Shown here piece after piece: positions 26,573-35,694 of a stretch of DNA of 64,000 nt. Positions within the stretch are counted from its first letter, which is position 1, and the number at the start of each line of letters is the position of its first letter. Under the pieces are notes generated by a model. That model saw nothing but the letters and a program-made list of their open reading frames with translations. It did no database searches and was not told where the DNA came from. The position numbers and the translations under genes are program-made. Origin of the DNA: Sphingomonas sp. Leaf407 (GTDB lineage Bacteria > Pseudomonadota > Alphaproteobacteria > Sphingomonadales > Sphingomonadaceae); assembly GCF_001425385.1 (NCBI RefSeq), contig NZ_LMQO01000001.1, forward strand, positions 779,581 to 843,580. Reading direction: 5' to 3'.

Positions 26573-27628
26573 TCAGCCGATGCTGCGCGGGGGTGAAGTC
26601 GAAGCCCTTACCGTCAGTTGGGCCGGCACCGACTTCGGTTCGATTGACAGCCTCGCGCCATGTTGCTCGGCGATGATGCGTTCCACCGCCTCGGCGACGA
26701 CGGCAGCGATCGGTTGCGTCACGGCCGTCAGCGGCGGCGACGCATAGCGGGCGATCGGCGTGTCGTCGAAGCTGATGATCGACAGGTCGTGCGGCACGGC
26801 CAGCCCGCGTTCGAGCGCGACGTCGAGTGTCGCGATCGCCATCTGGTCGCTGCTGGCGATAATGGCGGTCGGCGGATCGGTGGCATCGAGCAGCGCACCC
26901 GCCGCCGTTCGGCCCGATGCGTAATCGAAATCGCCGGGTTCGATCAGATCGGCGACCAGCCCCGCCGCGTCCATCGCCGCGCGCCAGCCGGTGACGCGCC
27001 AGCCGCTCAGTTCATAATCGTCCGAGCCCTTGATGAAACCGATCCGGCGATGGCCGAGGTCGAGCAGATGGCCGGTCGCAAGGCGCGCCGCGGCCTCGTC
27101 GTCCATCGTCAGGCAGAATCCGGGATCCGGGGTCAGCGAACCGATGCGGGCGATGCTGATCCCGCGCTTCGCCAGCAGGTTCAGGATCACCAGATCCTGC
27201 GAATGCGGCGGAGTCAGGATGACGCCATCGGGTTGCAGCGCGCCGATCGTCGCCGACAATTCGCGTTCGATATGGTCGCTGTGGGTGTCGACTAGTTCGA
27301 GGATGAGGCGATAGCCATGCGCGCCGCAGGTCAGCATGCCGCCCAGCAGCATCTGATCGACCCAGTCGGTCCCTTCGCGGTTGCGCCACCCCGCGATCGT
27401 CCGGTCGCGATCGTTGAGTGCCAGGATCAGCCGCGATTTCGATCCGCCCATGCGCTGCGCCGCGATCAGCGGGACATAACCCAGCCGGTCGATCGCCGCC
27501 TGCACCCGTTCCGCCATTTCGGGGCGGACATTGGGTTCGTTGTTGATGACGCGGCTGACGGTCTGCAACGACACGCCGGCATCGGCGGCGACATGCTTGA
27601 TCGTCACGCCCCCCCGGCGACGTGGCAT
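26573..27628 (-). CDS. LacI family transcriptional regulator
   Basis: A 351-residue repressor. The N-terminal helix-turn-helix (TIKHVAADAGVSLQTVSRVIN) and hinge (IDRLGYVPLIAAQRM) are followed by a periplasmic-binding-protein-like effector domain. It is the last gene of the TonB-receptor/halogenase operon and shares one base with the halogenase stop (TGATG). It probably controls that operon through the CG-centred sites at 35446-35514, and so itself. The effector is likely a sugar. Whether it also binds the TTGCAA sites in region 1 is open. Confidence 0.92.
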   Translation of the reverse strand: MPRRRGGVTIKHVAADAGVSLQTVSRVINNEPNVRPEMAERVQAAIDRLGYVPLIAAQRMGGSKSRLILALNDRDRTIAGWRNREGTDWVDQMLLGGMLTCGAHGYRLILELVDTHSDHIERELSATIGALQPDGVILTPPHSQDLVILNLLAKRGISIARIGSLTPDPGFCLTMDDEAAARLATGHLLDLGHRRIGFIKGSDDYELSGWRVTGWRAAMDAAGLVADLIEPGDFDYASGRTAAGALLDATDPPTAIIASSDQMAIATLDVALERGLAVPHDLSIISFDDTPIARYASPPLTAVTQPIAAVVAEAVERIIAEQHGARLSIEPKSVPAQLTVRASTSPPRSIG

Positions 27629-29109
27629 CAGGGGCGGTCCGCCGGGCAGTAGCGCGCGAGATAGTCGCCATGCGGCGGCATCGTCGCGACGGTGTCGGCC
27701 ACCTGCCGCCGGACCATCGACAACAGCCGGTCCAGCTCGTCATCGGTCAGCCTGGCCGCGATCGGATGGTGACGTTCCGGCACGATCCCCTGACCCATCA
27801 TCACCTGCACCCAGCTATTCTCACCGAATAATTCCTCGTTGCGGCGGAATACCCGCCCGGTCTGGCGGAACAAGTCGATTTTCTGCGCGAGGCTGTTTGG
27901 TACGTCCATTGCGGAACATTGCCGCCAGAAGGGGGAGTCGCGGCGATCGGTGGCCTTGTAATGCAGGATCAGGAAGTCGCGGATCTGCTCCATGTCCTGC
28001 AATTGCTGGTCATTGAATTCGGCGACGTCGGCCGGGCTGACCCGCGCTTGGGGGAACAGCCGCAACAGGCGAAGGACGGCACGCTGGATCAGGTGGATAC
28101 TGGTCGATTCCAGCGGTTCCATGAACCCTCCCGACAGGCCGATCGCCACGCAGTTGCGATGCCATTGCCGCCGCCTGGCTCCGGTGGTGAAGCGCAGGAA
28201 ATTGGGATCGGTCCGCACCTTGCCTTCGACATTGTTCACCAGCCGGTCGAGCGCGGCATCGCGATCGAGATAGCGGCTGCAATAGACGATGCCGTTGCCG
28301 ACCCGGTGCTGGAGCGGGATACGCCATTGCCAGCCGGCATCATGCGCCATGGCGCGGGTATAGGGCACCGGCGGACCGACGCTGTCGGTCTGGAGCGCGA
28401 TCGCGGCATCGCACGGCAGCCAGTGGGTCCAGTCGTCATAACCGGCATGAAGCGCGCCTTCGATCAGCAGCGCCCGGAAACCGGTGCAGTCGAGGAACAG
28501 GTCGCCGGGAAACCGCCGGTCACCGTCGAGCTGCAGCGCGGCGATGTCGCCAGTTTCCCCGTCCAGTTCGACCTGCGCGATCCGCCCCTCGATCCGCCGC
28601 GTGCCGTCGCGCTCCGCCATCGCGCGCAGGAATTGCGCATAACGGCCGGAATCGAGCTGATAGGCATAGTTGGTCGCATCGCCCGGCAGGTGCGCAAACC
28701 GGCCCTGCAACGCCGCGACCAGTTCGGTGCAATAGTCGTCATATGGCTGCGCGTGACCGCGAGTCAGGCCGTTCAGCCAGTAATGCTGGAACCCCGCCGC
28801 CCAGTGATCGCGGCCGGTGGTGCCGAACGAGTGGAAATAGCGACTGTCGGCGGTTTTCCAGCCGTCGAACAGGATGCCGAGTTTGAAGGTCGCGGCAGTG
28901 GCGGCCATGAATTCGGCTTCGTTGATGCCGAGCAGCCGGTTGTAGGTGACGAGCGGCGGAATGGTCGATTCCCCGACGCCGACGGTGCCGATCGTTTCGG
29001 ATTCGACCAACGTCACCTCGACCATGCGGCCCATCGTCCGCGCGATGGCGGCGGCGGCCATCCAGCCGGCGGTGCCGCCCCCGGCGATCACGACGCGGGT
29101 GACGCTCAT
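27628..29109 (-). CDS. Flavin-dependent tryptophan-halogenase family protein (second of three)
   Basis: A 493-residue halogenase homologue close in wording to the one at 10714. It has [11 protein letters not shown], a Lys in TFKLGILFDGW, an intact WxWxIP ([14 protein letters not shown]) and [14 protein letters not shown]. All catalytic positions appear present, so it may be active. It overlaps the cupin-like gene before it by four bases and touches the LacI gene after it. No flavin reductase is in the operon, so FADH2 would come from elsewhere. Confidence 0.88.
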   Translation of the reverse strand: MSVTRVVIAGGGTAGWMAAAAIARTMGRMVEVTLVESETIGTVGVGESTIPPLVTYNRLLGINEAEFMAATAATFKLGILFDGWKTADSRYFHSFGTTGRDHWAAGFQHYWLNGLTRGHAQPYDDYCTELVAALQGRFAHLPGDATNYAYQLDSGRYAQFLRAMAERDGTRRIEGRIAQVELDGETGDIAALQLDGDRRFPGDLFLDCTGFRALLIEGALHAGYDDWTHWLPCDAAIALQTDSVGPPVPYTRAMAHDAGWQWRIPLQHRVGNGIVYCSRYLDRDAALDRLVNNVEGKVRTDPNFLRFTTGARRRQWHRNCVAIGLSGGFMEPLESTSIHLIQRAVLRLLRLFPQARVSPADVAEFNDQQLQDMEQIRDFLILHYKATDRRDSPFWRQCSAMDVPNSLAQKIDLFRQTGRVFRRNEELFGENSWVQVMMGQGIVPERHHPIAARLTDDELDRLLSMVRRQVADTVATMPPHGDYLARYCPADRP

Positions 29110-30113
29110 TTCGCCAACTGCCGGAGCAGGAAGTTGCGCAGGCGATCGGCGCTCGCGGCAGTCAGCGGGTCGAGCACGCCGCGCCCGCCCGGCGGGATAT
29201 GCGCGGTGACGCCGTCGTCAGCGTCGAACACATAATGGTCGAACAGCGCCCGCCAATAGCGTTTCTGGTCGTCGGGCAGATCGCGGACGGCAAGGATCGC
29301 ATGGTGCAGCGCGTCCTGCGGCTGGCCGAGCCAGCGCGGCTGGTCGCGCCACCAATAGTTCACGAGGATGTTGAACGGTGCCAGCCCCTCGACATGATGC
29401 CACCACAGCGCCGGGATATGGATCGCGTCGCCCGGCGCCAGTTCGGCGACCTGGGCATGGGCCAGCGCCTCGGCGAAACGGGGAAAGCGGGTGGGGTCGG
29501 GGTCGTCGAAATCGACCATCGACACCGCCCGGCCGGCCGGCGTGTTGTCGAGCGGCCCCAGGTGCAGGTTGCGGAACTGGTCCGGCGGGAACAGCGTGAA
29601 GCGGCGACGGCCCGCCGCGACGCAGGCGAGATTGTCGGGCTGGTCGTTGTGCGCGGCGATGCGGGTGCGCGTGCCGATCCAGATGCTGGCGAGCGGTTCG
29701 CGGGTGCCGAGATCGACGCGGTTCGCCTCGTCCAGCCCGTCGAAGAAGCCGCGCATGTCGATCGAGGCAAGATAGATCGGGCGCGGATCGTCGCTCGTTT
29801 CGCCCCGGCCGATTTCGCCGAGCACGTCGGGCAATCTGGCGCGGACCGTCGCGAAGTTCATCGCCATCGCATCGTCGTAGAACAGCCGACCGCCGCTGCC
29901 GGGTCGTCCGACCGACACGGTGAACGGCACGTCGCGGTGATGGTCGATCAGATAGTCGCGGGCGGCCTGTGACGATCGCTTCGCCGCCTGCACCAGCGGC
30001 CAGTCGGCGACGAGGCCGCGCACCACGAACGGCCCGGTCGCGCTGCGCAACAGATGGTCGAGCGCGGCGGCGTCGGGGGCCGCCACTTCGGCGATGGGCG
30101 GCAGGTCAGCCAC
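29106..30113 (-). CDS. Cupin-like (JmjC/cupin_8) domain protein
   Basis: A 335-residue protein of the cupin_8 group, related to Fe(II)/2-oxoglutarate hydroxylases such as FIH. A candidate HxD metal pair lies in AAHNDQPDN and the distal His in IPALWWHHVEG; an FPP phrase follows a basic segment, as in that family. It may hydroxylate a protein or small molecule, though no activity has been settled for the members in receptor/halogenase operons. It overlaps the genes on both sides (8 and 4 bases), so it is made together with them. Confidence 0.82.
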   Translation of the reverse strand: MADLPPIAEVAAPDAAALDHLLRSATGPFVVRGLVADWPLVQAAKRSSQAARDYLIDHHRDVPFTVSVGRPGSGGRLFYDDAMAMNFATVRARLPDVLGEIGRGETSDDPRPIYLASIDMRGFFDGLDEANRVDLGTREPLASIWIGTRTRIAAHNDQPDNLACVAAGRRRFTLFPPDQFRNLHLGPLDNTPAGRAVSMVDFDDPDPTRFPRFAEALAHAQVAELAPGDAIHIPALWWHHVEGLAPFNILVNYWWRDQPRWLGQPQDALHHAILAVRDLPDDQKRYWRALFDHYVFDADDGVTAHIPPGGRGVLDPLTAASADRLRNFLLRQLAK

Positions 30114-30813
30114 GCTGGTTCTTGCGCGCGATCAGGGCGGGGAAATTGGCGAGCGAGGCGACCGCCATGTAGATCGGCAGCAGATGCCCTTCCGCGTTCA
30201 ATTTGCCGAGCGTCGCCGCATCGAGTTCGGCCAGCCGTTCCTCGGCGATGGCATGGAAGCCGACCAGCCGGTTGGTCGCGCCATCGTCGAGCGTGACCTC
30301 CAGCGTGAAGGGTTCGAGCAACCCGTAGCGATCGAGCGCGTCGAGGAACGCGGCCGACCCGCGATAGCCGGCGTCGAGCGCGCCGAGACGTTCGAGCACG
30401 ACTTCGAGATAGGGGGAGGGGCGGCCCTCGCGATCGAAGATGCGGACGCCGTCGTTTGTGGCGATGCGCGGGCTGGCAAGGTCGATCACCGCCTTGGGCG
30501 TCGCATCGGCACCGGGCGCGCCGCCGATCAGGAACGGCTGAATATCGATCGACAGCGGCAGATAGGGGGCGTCCCAGCGACCGCCCTCAAGGAATAGGTT
30601 CTCGCCCGCGTCGAAGCCGAACAGCGCCAGCGCGGCAAAGCCGGTCCGTTCGCGGTTCTGGCGGAACAGGATCGGGTAGCTCGCCTGCACCTGGCGGAAT
30701 TCGTCGGGAACGATCAGCGCGGTCATAACTGCATCGCCAAGCTCGGCCGAGCGTTCGCGGCGGACGCGCAGGTCGCGGTGCGCGGCCACGTTCAGCAGTT
30801 GATGGTCAGACAT
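30106..30813 (-). CDS. SapC family protein
   Basis: A 235-residue protein with the SapC signature: YPILFRQ near the start, FGFDAGENLFLEGGRWDAPYLPLSI in the middle (quoted here only in part), and a paired-acid region afterwards. The name comes from a Campylobacter S-layer-linked protein, and its molecular function is unknown. No signal peptide is visible. The ATG at 30813 was chosen over an upstream TTG. It overlaps the third halogenase by eight bases. SapC, cupin_8 and halogenase genes recur together with TonB receptors, so they probably serve one process. Confidence 0.82.
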   Translation of the reverse strand: MSDHQLLNVAAHRDLRVRRERSAELGDAVMTALIVPDEFRQVQASYPILFRQNRERTGFAALALFGFDAGENLFLEGGRWDAPYLPLSIDIQPFLIGGAPGADATPKAVIDLASPRIATNDGVRIFDREGRPSPYLEVVLERLGALDAGYRGSAAFLDALDRYGLLEPFTLEVTLDDGATNRLVGFHAIAEERLAELDAATLGKLNAEGHLLPIYMAVASLANFPALIARKNQRG

Positions 30814-32323
30814 GGGCAATTCCGTTCAGATAGGCGCGATTGGTCGGCAGGCTGGCGGTCAGCGTCCGGGCGCGCTGGCGCATTTGATGCAGCACCGATG
30901 CGGTGTCGGGGCGCGGGCGCAGCGGGCCGATCGGCGGGGGCGTCACGCCCATGCCGTACAGGACATATTGGTAGCTGGCCGCCGGAAAGATTTCGCCAGC
31001 CTGCGCAAAGTCGGCCGGCGAGGGCGGCTGGGTCCGCCACAAGGCCAGCAGGTCGCATAGCGAGGGCGGGATCGAGGCGGGATCGCGGTGCGCCCGCCAA
31101 TAGGGGGTGTCGCGGCGGCTCGGCACATAATGCAGCTTCAGGAAATCGACGATCCGGTCCCAGCGATAGCGGAACAGCGCGTCGAACCGCCGGGCATGCA
31201 GGTCCATCGCCGCGCGATCGGCCGGAAAACCGTCGAGCAGCGCGTCGAGCGACAATTCGATCAGCACGATCGCCGATGCTTCCAGCGGTTCGAGGAACCC
31301 CGCCGACAAGCCGATGGCAAGACAATTGCCGACCCAGAACCGTTCGCGATGGGCCGAGCGGAAGCGAAGCTGGCGAAACGACAGGCCGGCCGGATCGACG
31401 TGCGGCGCGGTCCGGGCGAGATAGGCGGTGAGCGTCGCCGCCGCGGCATCGTCGTCGAGGAAATCGCTGGCATAGACGCAGCCGATCCCGCGCCGGGCGG
31501 GCAGGCCGATGTCCCAGATCCAGCCGGCGTCATGCGCGGTGGCGTTGGTCTGCGACGCGACCGGACTGTCGGGCGCGACCGGCACCTGCACCGCGATCGC
31601 GCGGTCGTTGAACAGGGTCGCGGTGCGATCGATCGTGCCGATGCGACAGTGACCGCCGATCAGCAAGGCGGCCTGGCCGGTGCAGTCGAGGAACAGGTCG
31701 CCGGTGATCCGGCCGGTGTCGCGGGCGACGACGGCAGCAATATCGCCGTTCGCGGCCGGCTCGACGCCGGTCACATGATCGCGGATGTGGGTGACGTTCA
31801 GCCGGCCGACCGCGGTTTCGCGCAGCAGCGCGGCGAATTTGGTGGCGTCGAGGTGATAGGCATAGTTGAGCGCGCCGGCATAGGGTGGCATCGCCGGCTG
31901 GCGCGGGGCAAGGTCGTCGGCGCAGACATCGGGCTGGGCGCAGACATGGTCGGCGAACGTTCCGCGTCGCCAGTCGCGCAGCAGATCGGCGGCGGGCAGG
32001 TCGGCCGGGGCGGTGAAGGGATGATAATAGCGGTCGTCGGCCGCGCCCGTCCGCCAGCCGTCGAAACGCGATCCCTGTTTGAAGCTGGCGTCGGTGGCGC
32101 GCAGGAAGGTCGCTTCGTCGATGCCGATCCGGGCGAGCGTCCCGCGCATCGTCGGCCAGGTGCCCTCGCCGACGCCGATCGTCGCGATGTCGGGCGATTC
32201 GATCAACGTCACCGACAGCGGTTGTTGCGCCGAGGGGTCGGCGGCGGCGGCGATGCGGCACGCCGCCAGCCATCCGGCGGTCCCCCCGCCGACGACCACG
32301 ACCCGCCTGATCCGACCGCTCAC
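30806..32323 (-). CDS. Flavin-dependent tryptophan-halogenase family protein (third, divergent)
   Basis: A 505-residue halogenase-family protein with GGGTAGWLAA and a Lys in SFKQGSRFDGW. The WxWxIP motif reads WIWDIG, with Gly in place of Pro, and the later segment reads FLEPLEASAI. It is clearly less like the other two. It may have a different substrate or act as a flavin monooxygenase without halide binding. The start is a GTG at 32323 with GGGAAG ahead of it. It directly follows the TonB receptor and opens the overlapping part of the operon. Confidence 0.85.
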   Translation of the reverse strand: MSGRIRRVVVVGGGTAGWLAACRIAAAADPSAQQPLSVTLIESPDIATIGVGEGTWPTMRGTLARIGIDEATFLRATDASFKQGSRFDGWRTGAADDRYYHPFTAPADLPAADLLRDWRRGTFADHVCAQPDVCADDLAPRQPAMPPYAGALNYAYHLDATKFAALLRETAVGRLNVTHIRDHVTGVEPAANGDIAAVVARDTGRITGDLFLDCTGQAALLIGGHCRIGTIDRTATLFNDRAIAVQVPVAPDSPVASQTNATAHDAGWIWDIGLPARRGIGCVYASDFLDDDAAAATLTAYLARTAPHVDPAGLSFRQLRFRSAHRERFWVGNCLAIGLSAGFLEPLEASAIVLIELSLDALLDGFPADRAAMDLHARRFDALFRYRWDRIVDFLKLHYVPSRRDTPYWRAHRDPASIPPSLCDLLALWRTQPPSPADFAQAGEIFPAASYQYVLYGMGVTPPPIGPLRPRPDTASVLHQMRQRARTLTASLPTNRAYLNGIAHV

Positions 32324-32384
32324 CGCTTCCCTGTCCTTGTTCGGGTTCCGGGCGGAGAGGCTCCGCCCGGAACGTTCGTGCGCA

Positions 32385-35300
32385 TCAGAAGCTGAAGCGC
32401 ATGCCGCCGGTATAGCGCGCGAAGCCCGGCTGCGCGAAGGTCACGAAATTGTCGTTGCGGCGATGGCCGCGCCGCCCTTCGCCGGTCAGGTTGATCGCTT
32501 CGGCGAACACGGTCAGCCCCTTGCGGAATTCATAGCTGATGCTCGCGTCGATCTGTCCGTACGCCTCGACATAGGTCGGGTTGGGATTGCCCCCGGCATA
32601 GAATTTGTCACGCCAGTTGTACGCGACGCGCCCCTGCAACCCGGCCTTGTCATAGAACAGCACCGCATTGGCGCTGTCGCTCAGCCCCGCCAGCGCGAAC
32701 TGGCCGACGTTGGGGTCGAGCGCATTGTCGAACTGCGCATCGCCACGCACGATCGTATAGTTCAGGATCGCACCGAACCCGGTTTCCCAGAAGCTGTGCT
32801 GGATCGCGAATTCGAACCCGTCGATGGTGGCGGTCTGGTCCGAATTGAACGGCGTGCCGACGCGGAAATCGACCAGTCCGTCTTCGGGCAGGCCCAGCAC
32901 CCGGCCGGTGTAATAGCCGTTCACGTCGAGGATCGGGGCTCCGGCCGCATTGCGCGCGACCTCGACGCCCTGCGTGAAGTTGCGCAGGATATAGTCGCGG
33001 ATGCGCGCGGTATCGGTGGTGCCGGCCAGCGCCGCCTGCGCCGCGCGGAAACGGGGGCCGTCAGCCGGGTTGCGCAGATCGAACGCCGACCGCTCGACTT
33101 CCTGCGAATTGATGAAATTGCTCACCTTCTTGCGGAAATAGCCGGCCGAGACATAGCTGGTCGGCGAATAATACCATTCGGCCGACACATCGATATTCTT
33201 CGACAGGAACGGCACGAGGTTCGGATTGCCCTGCAAACCGCCGCCGCCGGCGATGCCGAACTGGCGATTGAGCGTCAGGCCGCCTTGCAGGCTGTTATAG
33301 TCGGCGCGGGTGATGGTGTGGCTGTACGACGCGCGCAGCTTGACGTTGTCGAGCGCCTCGATGTCGAAATCGACCGCCGGCAACCAGTTGTCGTAGCTGC
33401 CCTTGTTGGGCAGGAAGTCGCTGTTCGCCGAATAGACGACGTTGAACTCGCCCGTGGCGACCCATGCCGTGCCGACCGGGATCGGCGTGAGCGAGGCGGA
33501 ATTGACCGTCGTCTGGTCATAGCGGACGCCGGCGATCAGGTGCGCGCGACGGCCGAGCAGGTCGAACGTATTATTGACCTGGACGAAGGGCGAGATCGTC
33601 TTTTCGGTGATGCGCCGGTCGGTGTCGAACCCGGCGAGGCAGTTGCCGTCCCGGCCGCAGATGCCGAAACGGCTGTCGAGCAGGTCGACCATCCGTTCGA
33701 AATCGAACCGGTAATAGGCGGGGATGATCCCGTCCTTCGCGCCGTCCAGCCCGCGGAACTTGTCGGGCAGCGATACGCGCTCGAACAGGTCGTCGGGCAG
33801 GTCGGCCGGCGTGCCGACGCCGCCCCACGTATCGTTCTGCACGAAGCCATAGGCCGAGCGGACCTGATTGTTGACGTAGGAGAAGCCGAAATCGATCGAA
33901 TCGAGGAAGCTGCCGTCATGGTCGTAATGACCGTTCAACTGCACCTGATTGATCTCGTCGCGGAAATAGGCGTTGCGGAACGAATTGCCGGTCGCGTTGA
34001 TGAGCGCCGGGTTCAGCGCATCGACACCCGGCTGCATCGTGTAGAACAGGACCGGCAGCTCCTTGGTAAAATCGACCGTCTGCGACGCGACGCCGAAGAT
34101 CGCCGATCCGACCGAGGTACTGGTGCCGAAGCGGTTGGTCGGCTTCGATTCCGCGGTCGAATGATGCGCGTCGAGCGTCACGGTGACGCCGCCCGGCGCG
34201 TCCCAGCGCAGATTGCCGCCGAGCGACTTGTTCTCCGACAGGTTGGCGGTCAGCGACCCGCTGTACGACAGGTCCTTACCCGGCCCGAAGCGTTCGGTGT
34301 AGAAGACCGGTCCGGCGGCGGGGCCATCGGTCCATTCGGTCGAGGTGTCGCCGAAGTTGAACCAGATGCCGACGCTGCTGTCGCGCGCCTCGATCTTGTT
34401 GCGCGAATAGGTGAAGTCGACGGTCGCGGTCAGCGAATCGACCGGGCGATATTGCAGCACGACCTGTCCGTTGATCCGCTCGCGGCGAATATCGGTCAGG
34501 TTGTACGCCGCGCTCTGCGGCACTTCGTACACGTCGGTGGGGCCGGGACGATTGACCACGTTCGGCCCTTCGGCGCCCAGCGTCCCCCAGTCGTTCTCGG
34601 TGCCGAGGAACGCATTGCCGAACCCGACCGAGCCGGTGTTCACGCTCGCGTTGCGCTTCTGATAGACGCCCGACACGAGGAAGCCGAACTGGTCGTCGCT
34701 GCCGAAGGTGGTGCTGAACACGCCCGAGACTTCTGGCGTGATCTGATCCTTGCCGTTCTGCGACGTGTCGAGGACGCCGCGCGCCGCGACCGATCCGCGC
34801 ATGCCGGGACGGTCGAGCGGGCGGGGCGTCTTGATGTTGATCGTCGAGCCGATGCCACCCGACGGCACGGCGGCGCGCCCGGTCTTGTACACCTCGACCC
34901 CGGCGATCCCTTCGGACGCGAGATTGGCGAAATCGAACGAGCGCGAGGCCGGCGCGCTGGCACCGTCGCCCAGCGTCGAGGTCGGCAACTGGCGGCCGTT
35001 CAGCACGACGAGGTTATATTCGGGGCCGAAGCCGCGCACGGTGACGGTCGATCCTTCGCCGTTCTGGCGATCGATCGACACGCCGGTGATCCGCTGGAGC
35101 GATTCGGCGAGGTTGGTGTCGGGAAACTTGCCAATATCCTCGGCCGAGATCGCGTCGACGACGCCCTGCGCATTGCGCTTGATGTTCAGCGCGTCGCGAA
35201 GGCTGGCGCGGATGCCGGTGACGAGGATTTCATCGCCTTCTCCCTCGGCCGCCGGTGCGTCCTGAACCTCGGACGGTCCCGGCGCACCCAGCGTCGCGGC

Positions 35301-35399
35301 GGCGTCCTGTGCCCATGCCGGGCCGGCGATAGCGCTCAGTGCGATAGTCGATGCCCCGATCGCAAGACGCGACACGGTGCGGACGGCGGTTCCGCGCAT
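32385..35399 (-). CDS. TonB-dependent outer-membrane receptor (large, carbohydrate type)
   Basis: A 1004-residue receptor. The ATG at 35399 follows GGGGAGG and gives a signal peptide ending near GPAWAQ; an ORF extension upstream covers the promoter. It has a TonB box (DEILVTGI), a plug with the sphingomonad wording RDALNIKRNAQGVVDAISAEDIGKFPD (key part), and GRAAVPSGGIGSTINIKTPRP, and a barrel ending in MRFSF. This sub-type is commonly linked with plant polysaccharide or glycan uptake. It is the first gene of the operon with two halogenases, SapC, cupin_8 and LacI. Confidence 0.93.
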   Translation of the reverse strand: MRGTAVRTVSRLAIGASTIALSAIAGPAWAQDAAATLGAPGPSEVQDAPAAEGEGDEILVTGIRASLRDALNIKRNAQGVVDAISAEDIGKFPDTNLAESLQRITGVSIDRQNGEGSTVTVRGFGPEYNLVVLNGRQLPTSTLGDGASAPASRSFDFANLASEGIAGVEVYKTGRAAVPSGGIGSTINIKTPRPLDRPGMRGSVAARGVLDTSQNGKDQITPEVSGVFSTTFGSDDQFGFLVSGVYQKRNASVNTGSVGFGNAFLGTENDWGTLGAEGPNVVNRPGPTDVYEVPQSAAYNLTDIRRERINGQVVLQYRPVDSLTATVDFTYSRNKIEARDSSVGIWFNFGDTSTEWTDGPAAGPVFYTERFGPGKDLSYSGSLTANLSENKSLGGNLRWDAPGGVTVTLDAHHSTAESKPTNRFGTSTSVGSAIFGVASQTVDFTKELPVLFYTMQPGVDALNPALINATGNSFRNAYFRDEINQVQLNGHYDHDGSFLDSIDFGFSYVNNQVRSAYGFVQNDTWGGVGTPADLPDDLFERVSLPDKFRGLDGAKDGIIPAYYRFDFERMVDLLDSRFGICGRDGNCLAGFDTDRRITEKTISPFVQVNNTFDLLGRRAHLIAGVRYDQTTVNSASLTPIPVGTAWVATGEFNVVYSANSDFLPNKGSYDNWLPAVDFDIEALDNVKLRASYSHTITRADYNSLQGGLTLNRQFGIAGGGGLQGNPNLVPFLSKNIDVSAEWYYSPTSYVSAGYFRKKVSNFINSQEVERSAFDLRNPADGPRFRAAQAALAGTTDTARIRDYILRNFTQGVEVARNAAGAPILDVNGYYTGRVLGLPEDGLVDFRVGTPFNSDQTATIDGFEFAIQHSFWETGFGAILNYTIVRGDAQFDNALDPNVGQFALAGLSDSANAVLFYDKAGLQGRVAYNWRDKFYAGGNPNPTYVEAYGQIDASISYEFRKGLTVFAEAINLTGEGRRGHRRNDNFVTFAQPGFARYTGGMRFSF

Positions 35400-35445
35400 G
35401 GTATTCCTCCCCTTGTTATCAGCGCTTATTCTGGCGTGCGCATAT

Positions 35446-35514
35446 TGATAACGTTCACTCAGCCATGTGAACATCGCTGTCAAGATGTTCGGGCATCAAT
35501 TGTGAACGTTCCCA
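35446..35514. promoter_or_regulatory. Two LacI-type operator candidates upstream of the receptor/halogenase operon
   Basis: TGATAACGTTCACT (35446-35459) and TGTGAACGTTCCCA (35501-35514) both centre on ACGT and share the half-site GTGAACGTT on opposite strands. Their centres are 55 bases apart. They differ from the TTGCAA-type sites of region 1, so they are probably bound by the LacI protein encoded at the operon's end. Confidence 0.5.
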
Positions 35515-35694
35515 TTGTTCCGCGAACGACAGTAATCAGCCCAGCGGCAGCCCATCATCGCTCGCGTCGAGAGTGCTGCTGGGTATGACGGCGGCGGCGC
35601 AGTGGTCCATCGGCGGAAATGCCGTGACGGGTCCTCACCGCGATGCGACGCCCGGGATCGTTTTCCCGGCACCACGCATTTCCGATCGGCCGGT

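Noticed and set aside
32079..35588. A forward open frame of about 1170 codons opposite the second TonB receptor
   Set aside because: The reverse strand encodes a complete receptor with signal peptide, TonB box, plug and terminal aromatic residue; the forward frame has none of these.
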